DNA from: Topomyia yanbarensis
Taxonomy: Eukaryota; Arthropoda; Insecta; Diptera; Culicidae
Assembly (NCBI RefSeq): GCF_030247195.1
Contig: NC_080671.1
Location: forward strand, 213,342,701 to 213,406,700
DNA: 64,000 nt
Direction of reading: 5' to 3'
Shown: positions 1 through 9,870 of the stretch, one piece after another
Numbering within the stretch: position 1 is the stretch's first letter
Layout: each line of letters begins with the position of its first letter
Made by a program: the position numbers and the translations under genes
The notes under the pieces: generated by a model
Databases searched by the model: none
Seen by the model: the letters and a program-made list of their open reading frames with translations, nothing else
Told to the model about the DNA's origin: nothing

Positions 1-820
1 ATGGCTGACATTTCTCGATCATTTTTAGTAGACAAAAATCAACAGTAAAAATCAACCTTGAGAGGATATTAGCAGAGTTTTTAATAGTAGAGTTGCGAAA
101 GAGGATTGGCAAAATTGGACCAATCATTGGTCTTTTTTAAATTTTGGCAACCTTTTATTTTTAGTTAAATTTCAAATGACTTCACCCGAACGCTTCAGTT
201 AGAAGTTAACTTTGTGCATTTAAAATTAAGTGTTTAGTTTTATTTTGTAAAAATCAGTACGATAGATAACATCGCATAAAGAATTTAAGCTTTTTCCGGT
301 TCTCAACTGATCCGCAACTAAGAACGAAATGCATTGATTTTTGCCGCTTGCCGTCTGATTGGGGTGTGACAAAAAACAGTCGAATTTGCAGCGTAAGATA
401 AATTTGAATAAGTGCATAATAAGTGGAATGCATACACAAATTTGTCACAATTTTAGCTGTACTTTAGCTATGAGAAATACCTTCATATTTCCACTGTCGG
501 TGGAAGATTATTAAAACTACCCAGAGCTGTTCCGGTGTTTGAAATAGTGCCAAATTTGAATATCAGTGAACATATATTTTTTAATAATTGTCATTAAGCG
601 AAATATTCCTGGTTTTAAATAATGTTAATATTACATCATTGAATTTTCTCATAATTATAAACACATAATGACGATACTCCCCACGCATTCGAGCATTGTT
701 ATTCTTCGTGTCCGATAGGTAGACGTTTTGAGTGTTCCATAGGTAGATTTGCTTCAGTCTTTGTGCAACTGTTCTTTATAAACTGTGGATATTAGGTTTT
801 ACACCCACCGACAAAACCCC
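1..820. other. AT-rich non-coding stretch
   Basis: I see no coding region, RNA gene or clear repeat boundary here. The only open frames are short minus-strand ones with no recognisable motif. The last bases lead into the left arm of a foldback element that is interrupted at 851. Confidence 0.5.
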
Positions 821-1194
821 ACAAAATGAGCCGGATGAACTTCGTTTGACAATAGACCTTTCTCGTAAAAAAATTTTATATGATAGGATGCTTCCTTTTT
901 TATCCCCAATTCGTTACTGCCTATTGCCGCGATGATTTGGTACCCCTAACTATTGAAAAAATCAAAAATAGTGCAAACTGCTCATTTAACCCCATATTCT
1001 GAATACCTATCTTGCCTAGTTTCCCCATATTTTTACACCATTTCCCACACTACTTTTACAGTAAACGGCAAGTTACGGCGGATAGCCTAGAACAAAGTTT
1101 CAATAGCCTACCGATCGCTGGCATCTAGTTTAACCCGCCTAGCCGCCTTTTAGTTTACTGGGTTGGATGAATTTTCTGTGGGGAATACTAAAAG

Positions 1195-1444
1195 GATGCC
1201 AGATCTGCATATATATTAGTAAATCTGCAGATTTTGCATTTTCACTGCAGATCTTTTGCAGATTACAAATTTTTGGCAGAACAAAGCCTATGCCAGCCAA
1301 TTTATACACCAGTCTTCAACATTTTTGATCATTTAAATTATATACATACTATATTTCTACGTCGCATTTATTGAAGATTTTTGTAGCAATCTGCAGACTT
1401 TTATATTTTTACTGCAGGCTATTGTTTAAATAGACCTGGCATCA
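1195..1444. mobile_element. Small foldback MITE, 250 bp
   Basis: The ends gatgccag and ctggcatc form inverted repeats that extend imperfectly inward through sequence rich in the motif ctgcag. No reading frame and no clear target duplication are visible, so the exact ends are uncertain. It lies inside the 4.5 kb composite. Confidence 0.4.
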
Positions 1445-2624
1445 CTGATGCTGAAATGATTCATTCTTTTACCTGTCAAAAATATAGAGCATTGTATGAA
1501 AATGTATAACCTCACTTTTCTGACAGAATATCAACTCAAGAGGGATGAGGATTGGAACAATGGTAACCTGGTTCATACATTGACCAATCGGTGCTGGATG
1601 TAAAACCCGGTGGCATATGCTGAATCATTGGGCTATAAAACAATGCTTTCTGGATGATGGATAAGGATTTGTATACATTTGTTTGTTTGCTCGTGGGTCC
1701 TAACAAGATGATCCGATTGATTATTCATTTTAGGTGGTGAAGTTTACCTGAACTTTATAGGTAACGAATTCGGTCGATGATAAGTTGTTGAAATGATTTT
1801 GATCATTCAATGCCCATATCGAAGAACGTTTCCATTGGTCAGAATGCCTACCAGCGTATGATAGCTGCGAACATGAGGAAAACAAGGTTATTGCTTTCGA
1901 ATGGAACAATTATTGCGCACTTCCCATCAACCTGGACTCCGCACTTTTAAAGTGCGAGTGATCTCAAAACTGCGAGCTGTCAAAAAACATGTACTTCAAG
2001 TGATAGAGATGGTACTTTCATAGACAGACCAGTCGAACTAACCGGTCTATGAGAAGAAATTAATGGAAGAATGGTAAGTGCGCAGTGCGGGTAGAATCCA
2101 GTTTTTAGTGCCACAAGCAATATTTATTATTCGTGTTCAAGTTCCATTACAGCAAAAGTTTCGTCGATTATCGCATTGTCGCAACAGCGATAAAATAATC
2201 TAAATTCTGCCCAAACATTTGAAACATTTGAAAAGGGTCTAACTGCCAAACGTAAACTTTGAGAAAAAAGGCAAAAGAAGTTTTGGTCGAATTCATTATA
2301 ATTCTATTTAAAAATTGAATACTGTTTTATTTAGTTTGATTGCGCATATTGTTTACATGAGACACTCCCCTTAATTCATTGAGTACGTATTTCACTGCCT
2401 TTATAATCCTTTTGGAATCAGTTACAATAATCCTTTATAATCATTTTATAATAAGCGTATTGCTAGTTAGGACTTTTATATCAACCGGGCCCTTTTATAA
2501 TTTGTTATAAAATCATTATCAAAATTCTTCATAATCCATTGTTGCGTTTTGTTTATGCACATGGCCAGATAGATAGTTTTTAACTGGGACGTGACGTGTG
2601 GATACGAAAAAACCTAATGTCAAT
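1445..2624. other. Non-coding interior of the composite element
   Basis: No gene is supported. The stretch contains the left members of two inverted-repeat pairs (about 1496-1530 and 2205-2260) whose partners lie to the right of the hAT insertion. These are the main evidence that the sequence belongs to a larger foldback structure. Confidence 0.4.
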
Positions 2625-2702
2625 TGCAGCCAGGAGGAGCTGTTAAATGCAACCAAAGGGAACCGTCAAATGCAGTCAGGGGGAACTGTCAAATGTAGCC
2701 AG
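2625..2702. repeat. 23-bp tandem repeat, about 3.4 copies
   Basis: Three successive 23-bp units begin at 2625, 2648 and 2671, followed by a partial unit. They share the skeleton tgcagnCAggnGgAncTGTnAAA with a few substitutions. The array is short and diverged. Confidence 0.65.
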
Positions 2703-2789
2703 TCCATTTAAAATATGTGAGGAAGAAAGAGTGGCTATGCAAGACAAGAGAACAGAAAAAAGAAAAAGAAAACATCAGTGGCGTAGCCA

Positions 2790-2834
2790 GGGGGGGGGGG
2801 GGGGGGGTTTGGGGGTTAACCCCCCCCCCCCCCC
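2790..2834. repeat. G18 and C15 homopolymer pair
   Basis: Eighteen consecutive G (2790-2807) are followed within a few bases by G5 and then by fifteen C (2820-2834). On one strand the two runs can pair as a hairpin. The G-rich strand could also form a quadruplex. The run lengths should be treated as uncertain because homopolymers are error-prone in sequencing. Confidence 0.8.
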
Positions 2835-4008
2835 AAACCAAAATTAATTGGATTGAAAAAAATTGATGCTGACGAATTTAATTTAATATTCCACAAAATA
2901 TTTTTGGAAAAATATTCTCTGATCACTCACTACATTAAGAACTGTGTTTAAAGCGTCATGAGAACTTTTAGAAAATTATGGGAAGGGGATCTTGTAACTT
3001 ATCTCTTAGCCAAAATCCCATAGTTGTCAAATTACTTCAATGTAAAATAAAATAACTGTCTGAATTATTTTGAGCTCATTTTTGGAAAGATGCTTCAAAA
3101 TATGGATTAGAGACAATTTTTCGAATGGGAATCTAAATTTGAATAGGTTGATTGCATATAAAACATAAGCTTGTTTACCGAAAACTTACATACATTTCAA
3201 CATTTGCTGAAAATGTATTTTTTTTAGATTGTGTAGAGTTTAAACAACAATTCAATATGGTTAACAACAAGAATAACATTTCAGAAACTAGTTGAAAGCT
3301 GATGTAATTTTGTCTCTAGCAGGTCAGGATCGGTTTTATGAGCATTGGATTTTTGTTGTATTATCAACTATATGAATAGCCTCTTAGCAGGATGCAATGA
3401 ATGGCGTACTAAAATTTTGTGTGCTACGTACTAGTACTGCAAGTTGTGAGGTTGACTAATAAAGAAAAGTAAAATTAATGCTCGATAAATTTTTAACGGT
3501 CACGATCACATTCATTCGAAACTGCCAAATTTCGATGTTAAGTAACATTGAAGAATTTCAAAACGTAAAACTATTCATCTGCTGATAGAATAATTTTGAC
3601 GGTTAAACCTCCTAGAAGTAATTATAGACAAGAATTACTCTTCAACCAAATTTGGGTCAAGACTTAATGTCTCCAGCAAAGTTTTCGAAAGTGCTATTTC
3701 AAACAACTTTGTCAAAGACATAAATATCCCACATATTCAGAGTATCGAAATATAGTAGTAGAAAACCTTTACAACAAGCTATTCTGAAATTACTGTATTT
3801 GATAAATCTCTTCTGCGGTAATTAAATAATAAATTCACATTGTGTTCAAGGTGCCTTTTAAGCTTACAAAAAAAATAAGGGAACTGGATATAAAACAAAT
3901 AATTCCCAGATATTAAAAGGACTGAAAAACACAAAGAGTGATTCCATTTTCAGGGGCTAGCATCAATTCGGCGCAAGCTTAGTCCGCCCACCAAGTTAGT
4001 GTCGGATT

Positions 4009-4031
4009 CTGATGAGATGAAGTCGAAACGC
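4009..4031 (+). ncRNA. Hammerhead-ribozyme-like core (relic?)
   Basis: The sequence contains ctgatgag, seven bases, then cgaaacgc. This matches the two conserved core boxes of a hammerhead ribozyme, CUGAUGA and GAAA, with a possible 3-bp stem II (GAU/GUC) and GAA loop. Downstream, gaaac-gcaa-gtttc could close a short stem III. I could not find a convincing stem I, so catalytic activity is doubtful. Such motifs are known from Penelope-like elements. Confidence 0.3.
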
Positions 4032-5338
4032 AAGTTTCAGTTCCATCCATCCATAATTTAGTTATAGGTTTTGTGTTCTCAACTCGCAATGATTGTTTCA
4101 AACAATTTTATCCGCAGCGCAGAAAAAAAAAGTTTTCACCTAAATTTTTTTTCACTAAGAAGAAATATAGCAGGCCCAGTCCATTTAAATCCCTATATGT
4201 TGAATTCATGTAGCCTTCATATTTTCAACAAAATTGTTTGAAATGACATTATCAAAAACTTTGCTGAAGGCACCATGTCTCTTAATATTTTTGAAAAATT
4301 AATTCACCATAATTACTTCTATGAGAGTTAATCACTAAAATTTCTATGTCAAAGCAGGCGCTGTTTTATATTGATAACTTCCCGAAGTTGTCAAACCTTC
4401 AAAGTCAAGGATTATTATATTAGGTGATCTTGAACGTTGAAATTTTTTAGATCATTTATCCCACTTTAAAAGATCGCAATTTTTGACTTCATTGACATAT
4501 TATACAAGAAAATAATCTATAGAGGTTTGAAAATTGTTCCATGTTGATCCTTCTTGTTTGTAGACTGGAATGACATCTGTTAGACTACTTATGTTTTTGA
4601 GTTTTCAATAATTTATCAAACTCATATTAAATTTTAGCATTTTTTCAAAAAAATTGCGATTTTCATCAAAACCCCCTCCAAACCAAATTTCTGGCTACGC
4701 CACTGGAAAACATATATCCGCAGGAAAATTCGATTTGTTTGCATTTGGCAGTGGGCCTTTTTCAAATGTTTGGCTAGAAATTTCTTACTTCTACAATGAA
4801 TCATGCACAAGAAAAGTTAAAATGTTAATTTAACGGAACAATGTATGATGCCGACATCAAATAAAAAATTACAGCTGAGCAACCTTGTTGGGAAAGTGTT
4901 AACATTTGGCACCGAACCAAAACAAGTTTCTCATACTATGATCGAATCAACAAAAATTCCAAGACCATGTAAACAATCTCTCTGAAAGTGAGGTTAAACA
5001 TTATCATGCAATGTTGTCCACCGAGAGGTTCACTTTAGTTTGTTTACATAACCAATGAACTTTGTACCGCGACTCACCACTTCATTTGCCGCGTTGCCAG
5101 GAACTCAAGCAAAAATATTCAAAACAGTGTTGCCCAAACACACATTTTGAGTCCCACCATTCTTGCAAAGGTGAAAAAAATACTCAACATTCTTGCATTT
5201 TTCAAATTTAAAAATATCATTAAAAAATCACGATAGCTCCAAATAGTCTCATTTCAACGGCAATATTCTTAAAAATGTGTAGTCTTTTGAATAAAAATAA
5301 GAAAAAAAGGGGGTTAGGTCGGACGAGAAAGGTCTATT

Positions 5339-5748
5339 CTCGGTGAATTGTTTACATGGGAGTTACGTGCAGCGATGCCAGATTTACAGACATGTCTGTA
5401 TTTTTCAGACTTTTGATGTCTTCTACAGACGTAGCCAGAGATCCACAGGCTTTTAAAAGGGTAATAATGTTTAGTAAAATTGCACTACAATAACTGTTTT
5501 CGAATACGAGTGATTCATTCACAATAGAATTCTACTTTCAATCTATTATTAAAGTAAAATTTTAGTGTAACTAGGATTTTCACAACCACCTACAGACTTT
5601 TACAGACATTTTAGTTATTCTTCTACAGATATTTCAAAAAAACATGTGGGATCGCTGGCTACGTGAGTTTGAATGTAACAGATGGGCACCCGTTGCACTC
5701 GAACTCACGCAACTGACAAAGTAAACAAACCACCGAGAATTGTCAAAC
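5339..5748. repeat. Foldback MITE arms around a nested hAT-like MITE
   Basis: ttctcggtgaattgtttac at 5339 is matched in inverse orientation near 5720-5741 (gtaaacaaaccaccgagaa). The match continues outward on the right as ttgtcaaac, whose partner gtttgacaa lies at 844-852, on the far side of the 4.5 kb composite. The two halves therefore look like one foldback element split by that composite. The interior is mostly the 288 bp MITE at 5370-5657. Confidence 0.5.
5370..5657. mobile_element. hAT-like MITE, 288 bp
   Basis: The left end reads cagcgatgcca and the right end gggatcgctg, imperfect inverted repeats. The flanks gttacgtg (5362-5369) and gctacgtg (5658-5665) match at seven of eight positions, as expected for an aged hAT target duplication. 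Internally, cagac/gtctg motifs are repeated on both arms. There is no coding capacity. Confidence 0.6.
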
Positions 5749-6414
5749 ATGAACGTCATTCATCATGAGTTCATTCGTGTGGTCATCTTGTAGAACTCAA
5801 TTCGGGACAAATGAACCGCCAAGTGTAGATCCCTTTCAGAAGTTGAAGAGAAAACTCATTAAATATTAAATGTAAATAAATATTTGTACATAATGAGCAA
5901 CGTTCGTCAATATTTCCTGGAAACTGGGTTTAGACAACTGGGAAACTGGACTTGACAACTGAATGCTAATGATTGTTACTTCTCAAATGATAATTATAAA
6001 ATACGCGTCAGACAACTTATTTCATTTCAAATAATCAGATGTCTTCTGTAAAAATCATCATCATGTACACTGATTCAATGCTCACACTAATTTATTGAAT
6101 AACATAAAAAAACAATTATTTAAAATTTTGTTGCAATTTGACTAAAAATCTCATTGTTTCAAACAGCGGTAACCGAAAAGTGCTGGCCTGAAACTATTAG
6201 CTCCTGGTTGGCCGTCCTGGCCAGTACTGAATTCATAAGAAACAATTATGAACTTTTCACAAAAGTGACGTTTATGAGCATGAGCATGAGCATGATGACC
6301 GCACAATTCGTAGTTGCTACTCCGTGATTGATCAGAACAAGCGAAATTGCACAGAGAATCAACAGATGGGGCCTGGGAGTAGCTATCCATCCTCAATGTG
6401 CAAAATTCGAGAGT
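5749..6414. other. Non-coding spacer
   Basis: No gene is supported. A short gagcat trinucleotide-type repeat (three copies near 6271) and a phrase cttttcacaaaagtgacg (about 6253) that recurs near 23050 are the only items of note. The recurrence suggests a fragment of a dispersed repeat. Confidence 0.4.
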
Positions 6415-6527
6415 TCTATATTTTAATTTTGTGAGAAAACTAACGACTGTTGGTGGAGTTCTTTTAATAGGGGTTATGTTCGGCTTCCAGTCTTTGAACT
6501 ATTTAACAAACGGAATATTTACTTATC

Positions 6528-6567
6528 ATCCGACGTTTCGGCTACATGTATTGCGCCTTTCTCAAGG
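6528..6567 (-). ncRNA. Hammerhead-like motif in left pseudo-LTR
   Basis: Read on the minus strand, the segment runs ccttgagaaaggc, a loop, then gccgaaacgtcgg. GGC/GCC can form stem II, with GAAAC following as in the hammerhead core. The first core box is CUUGAGA rather than CUGAUGA, so it is probably degenerate. It is the mirror copy of 7414-7453. Confidence 0.35.
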
Positions 6568-6718
6568 AATCTACAAAACGTTACACTCAGTCAAAATTAC
6601 ATTACAAGAAACATTGATTAACCTAAACACTTACTAAGCTAGTTACCGTGTTATCGTCAAACACACCTTCGTATATTGGTGCAATTGTCATATTTAGCTG
6701 TTCTGAGGGTGAAATGTG

Positions 6719-7060
6719 AAAAAACTACATGAGCTATGGACTGGTGGTTCATCAGCGGAGGACGAAGAAGTGACTAGAATGAGGGAGAGGACGGCACTTC
6801 TAGACCACTGCATAACGAAGCACCACGACTTTGACTTTAATCGGGTAGAGGTATTGGACAGCACATGGAAGAGACAAAATTTAGCTATACTCGAAACATG
6901 CCACATTGTAAACACACCACACACAGTCAATAAACGCACTGACACAGACAATTTGAGTAACACGTATGCAGGGGTTTTACACACAGTCAAAAACTTAACA
7001 ACACAGAGAGGAGAGAGAAGAAAAACAAATCTCGAAAATACACACACGGATCCCACCTAG
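6719..7060 (+). pseudogene. Penelope GIY-YIG endonuclease C-terminal fragment
   Basis: The open frame (starting in the arm at 6716) encodes about 114 residues. It carries an LLDHCITKHHDFDF segment, an EVLD block, and a terminal NKRTDTDNLSNTYAGVL block. These correspond to what I know of the end of the GIY-YIG endonuclease domain of Penelope-like elements, downstream of the GIY and YIG motifs. The reverse transcriptase, the linker and the start of the nuclease are absent, so this is a dead fragment. The frame stops just before the spacer that leads into the right pseudo-LTR. Assignment rests on motif memory; the element architecture supports it. Confidence 0.65.
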
Positions 7061-7413
7061 AGAGGGGTACGATCACTGATCATGAGTACCCCTGTGATCA
7101 AAACAGAAGTGGATACAGAAACAGCAAACACAAATAGTTTTCTTTGTTTACGGACCGTTTTCGGATAATTATTAAACCGCCACATACGTGAGTCAGTGGC
7201 AATACGCAAAAGTAACATTTTCAAATTCAAAAGGCATCGCGCCGATAATCATACATTTCTTGCACATTTCACCCTCAGAACAGCTAAATATGACAATTGC
7301 ACCAATATACGAAGGTGTGATTGACGATAACACGGTAACTAGCTTAGTAAGTGTTTAAGTTAATCAATGTTTCTTGTAATGTAATTTTGATTGAGTGTAA
7401 CGTTTTGTAGATT

Positions 7414-7453
7414 CCTTGAGAAAGGCGCAATACATGTAGCCGAAACGTCGGAT
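7414..7453 (+). ncRNA. Hammerhead-like motif in right pseudo-LTR
   Basis: This is the same motif as in the left arm, in opposite orientation, as expected from the inverted pseudo-LTRs. Penelope-like elements are known to carry hammerhead ribozymes in their pseudo-LTRs, which agrees with the adjacent endonuclease relic. The non-canonical first box makes self-cleavage uncertain. Confidence 0.35.
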
Positions 7454-7760
7454 GATAAATATATATTCCGTTTGTTAAATAGTTCAAAGACTGGAAGCCG
7501 AACATAACCCCTATAAAAAGATCTATATTTTAAAATGTCAATAACGGCGCCGGCCACGTCCTTACAGTCATCGGGGAAGGAAAGGAATGTTAGTGTGGCA
7601 AACGTTGTTATGGAGACCGTGTATACCTCTGCATCTCCACGTTTGCCATGGGAAGGAGTTTTTGTTAGTGGGATGGGGTAAAGCGTTACACAAATCTGTA
7701 TTCACCTTGATAAGCGATCTATGCAAATCTCTGGAGTGTTATCATTTTCTTTTTGCTCTG

Positions 7761-7774
7761 GGCAGCCGGCTGCC
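7761..7774. repeat. Perfect 14-bp palindrome ggcagccggctgcc
   Basis: This is a self-complementary 14-mer, preceded by ctct and followed by gagaa. A closely related palindrome lies 99 bp to the right. The two may be ends or binding sites of a small unrecognised element. Confidence 0.6.
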
Positions 7775-7859
7775 GAGAATTTGTGATAGATTTATCGTTT
7801 GTTGAATTAATTCGGAAATACTTTGCAAAAAAAAAAAAAAAAATGCAACTTCAACTCCG

Positions 7860-7873
7860 GGCAACCGGTTGCC
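7860..7873. repeat. Perfect 14-bp palindrome ggcaaccggttgcc
   Basis: This second self-complementary 14-mer differs from the one at 7761 by compensating changes that preserve the palindrome. It sits in the context ctccg...gggag. Confidence 0.6.
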
Positions 7874-9300
7874 GGGAGTGTTGCCAATGCTTAAATGAAT
7901 CAATTTTTGCAGGTGACATGTGAACGAATTTATTATTTCCTGCTTCTTCTTTACGGTGAAACACGAGCATCCAAGAATAATAAAATATAACATAAAGCCT
8001 AGACCAAGATTGCGTAACACAACATTTATAGTTTATCATCACTGATACTACTACAGGCAATAAAACGACAGCTATGTATTGCTTTTTCTCCACGAACGAT
8101 TGAATAAAATGCCGATTTTTAAGCAATGAATGTTCGCGCGGGTTTTTAGGCTAATGGGAATGCATTTTGAGCGGCACCACCTAAATACCTAAAACGACCG
8201 ACTTTGTATGTCCTATATACAACCGATGACGCGCGCTTTACGCTAACTACTAGAAATAGAGGCAACACTGAAGACAAGGACAACGATAAAAAGCGATCCA
8301 CTGATTATGGCTAGAATAAGCAGAAAATGTAAGAAATGAAGTAGAGAATCATGTTCTGGTCCCTCCCAAGACAATACTGATATTATTATGCGCATGACAA
8401 AAATGGTTAACATGCTAAGTAATAGTATATCCTGATCCCTGTACCTACCATACCGGCGACCAATATCGTCCCGCCTGCAACACCCCAACAGTCCTCAACC
8501 TGGCCACGTGATACGTTTGTCCAGTGAGTTGTGCAACCACCGTCAACATAAGGGCTATCAACGTATCACGAGCAAGACAAATAAGGCCGGCATCATGACA
8601 CGCAAAAAAACTGGGTACGTACACGAAAGGTTTCACGCGAACACCTTTTTCAAATTTCCAGTAGTGACTCCACAGTAATAAGAGAGATTTTTACTACAAT
8701 AACAGCGACAAGAATATAAAAAATAAAACGGATCAATTGTTATTATCACACCAGTTGGACATGCAAAAAATAGGGGTTAAGGGAATTATTTCCGCGTGCG
8801 GTTCAAGTATTTTCCACAATTCAAAGATCTGGAACGTATCTTTGAAATAGACAAAAAGACTCAACTTCAAATGTAATTAATTTTTTGGGGTCGAATGCAA
8901 ACAAAACAACGCACAAACATCTACCCCAAAATTTTTAACTTCTTTCCACACCTCACTTACTCCAGAGTCCCAATTTGACGATACTTTCTCTTTACTCTAT
9001 CAAATTTGCAAATAGTCCCCTATCACATTCCCGGATAAAACGTTCAAACGACACTCCCTCAGTGAAACCAAAAGCAAGAAAGAACGTTAAGGCACCAAAA
9101 AATAAAAACAATACCTATACATTGATGCGCCCTAACAAACCGGCTATCTCATTGAAAGACATAAACTGACAACTGACCAGGAAGTTACTAATGTGGATTC
9201 GCTCGAGCTAAAACCGCTATTAAGATGTATGAACAAACAGCGGATGGAAATTGGAATTGGAACCTCGACTCAGCACCGGAGTGAAGCAAAAGTTGCTTAA

Positions 9301-9412
9301 TAGTACGTTCACACCACGAGTCAAAACGCGTTTCAACGACATCGTACTGACATGCTTCTTGTTTGTAATTATCAAAACGCGTTTCAGCCCCTTAGCCTGA
9401 ACACAGTACAAG
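9301..9412. repeat. Short dispersed MITE-like repeat
   Basis: The segment from tagtacgttcacac to cctgaacacagta contains aaaacgcgtttc twice, in a weakly palindromic arrangement. A diverged relative occurs at about 32074-32187 and again at 35263-35376, with acgttcacac near one end and gtgtaaacatggta near the other. The three together define a small dispersed family. No target duplication was identified. Confidence 0.45.
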
Positions 9413-9770
9413 TGCCTAACCAAAAATAACGGGGCACACGCCCCGTTCATCGTCCATCATCACAAATTTTGACAGGATCGAATATCTCCCCTCAGTGTCT
9501 TCACCTACCTACAAATACTGAAGCTATACACTAATGCCGTTTTCGAGGGCAGCGCACCGATGTAGTGGAGAGCACTGGTCCTGCACCTTCCAGCAGAAAT
9601 GCCAATGGAACATACCCAGTTCCTGCACTTCTGCTAGAAAGCGCAACAAAAGTGGAAAACCAGCGCACTCCACCACAACGGCGCACATAAACCGAAAAGC
9701 CCATGAGATACAAAAACATTCAACTACACACTATCTGCCCTAGAAAATATTGAATTTTTGAAAACTCAAC
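9413..9770. other. Non-coding stretch before the foldback element
   Basis: No gene is supported. The last 30 bases may belong to the left end of the foldback element at 9771, because weak inverted similarity to the sequence beyond 22490 continues for about 20 bases. Confidence 0.35.
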
Positions 9771-9870
9771 CGGCCCACCTCTGAGTCGATTCCTAGTCCC
9801 ACCAAGAGTACTTGCTCCAAATTTGAAGCAAATCGGACAAGTCTAGCTACTGGACCAACGTGCCCGAAGT

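Larger units (their letters stand above)
2776..4705. mobile_element. Non-autonomous hAT element, 1930 bp
   Basis: The element begins cagtggcgtagccag at 2776 and ends with its exact inverse complement, ctggctacgccactg, at 4705. It is flanked by a perfect 8-bp direct repeat, gaaaacat, at 2768-2775 and 4706-4713. An 8-bp target duplication with a CAGTGGCG terminus is typical of the hAT superfamily. No transposase is encoded, so mobility would depend on a related enzyme. Just inside the left end lies a homopolymer G run followed by a C run. A hammerhead-like motif occurs at 4009-4031. Confidence 0.85.
851..5338. mobile_element. 4.5 kb TIR-bounded composite element
   Basis: A 16-bp sequence, aatagacctttctcgt, at 851-866 is repeated exactly in inverse orientation at 5323-5338. 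Weaker inverted matches occur further in: around 1496-1530 against 4980-5016, and 2205-2260 against 4735-4790. The pattern is that of a degenerate foldback DNA transposon loaded with later insertions, including the hAT element at 2776-4705. No transposase is visible, so it is non-autonomous. The flanks (gtttgacaa on the left, ttctcggtg on the right) join into a sequence that is found in inverse orientation at 5731-5748, so this unit appears to have landed inside another foldback element. Confidence 0.5.
6426..7521 (+). mobile_element. 5'-truncated Penelope-like retroelement
   Basis: Two arms of about 253 bp (6466-6718 and 7263-7515) are near-perfect inverted copies of each other. They surround 544 bp that encode the C-terminus of a Penelope-type polyprotein. 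The whole is flanked by an 11-bp direct repeat, tctatatttta, at 6415-6425 and 7522-7532. About 40 bp (6426-6465) lie between the left repeat and the left arm. Inverted pseudo-LTRs and a short one-sided tail are known features of Penelope elements. The inference is a 5'-truncated insertion that lost the reverse transcriptase. Confidence 0.7.
7533..9300. other. Non-coding stretch
   Basis: No gene is supported. Frames on both strands are short, lack motifs and overlap one another. The stretch includes a 17-base A run near 7827 and the paired palindromes at 7761 and 7860. Confidence 0.45.
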
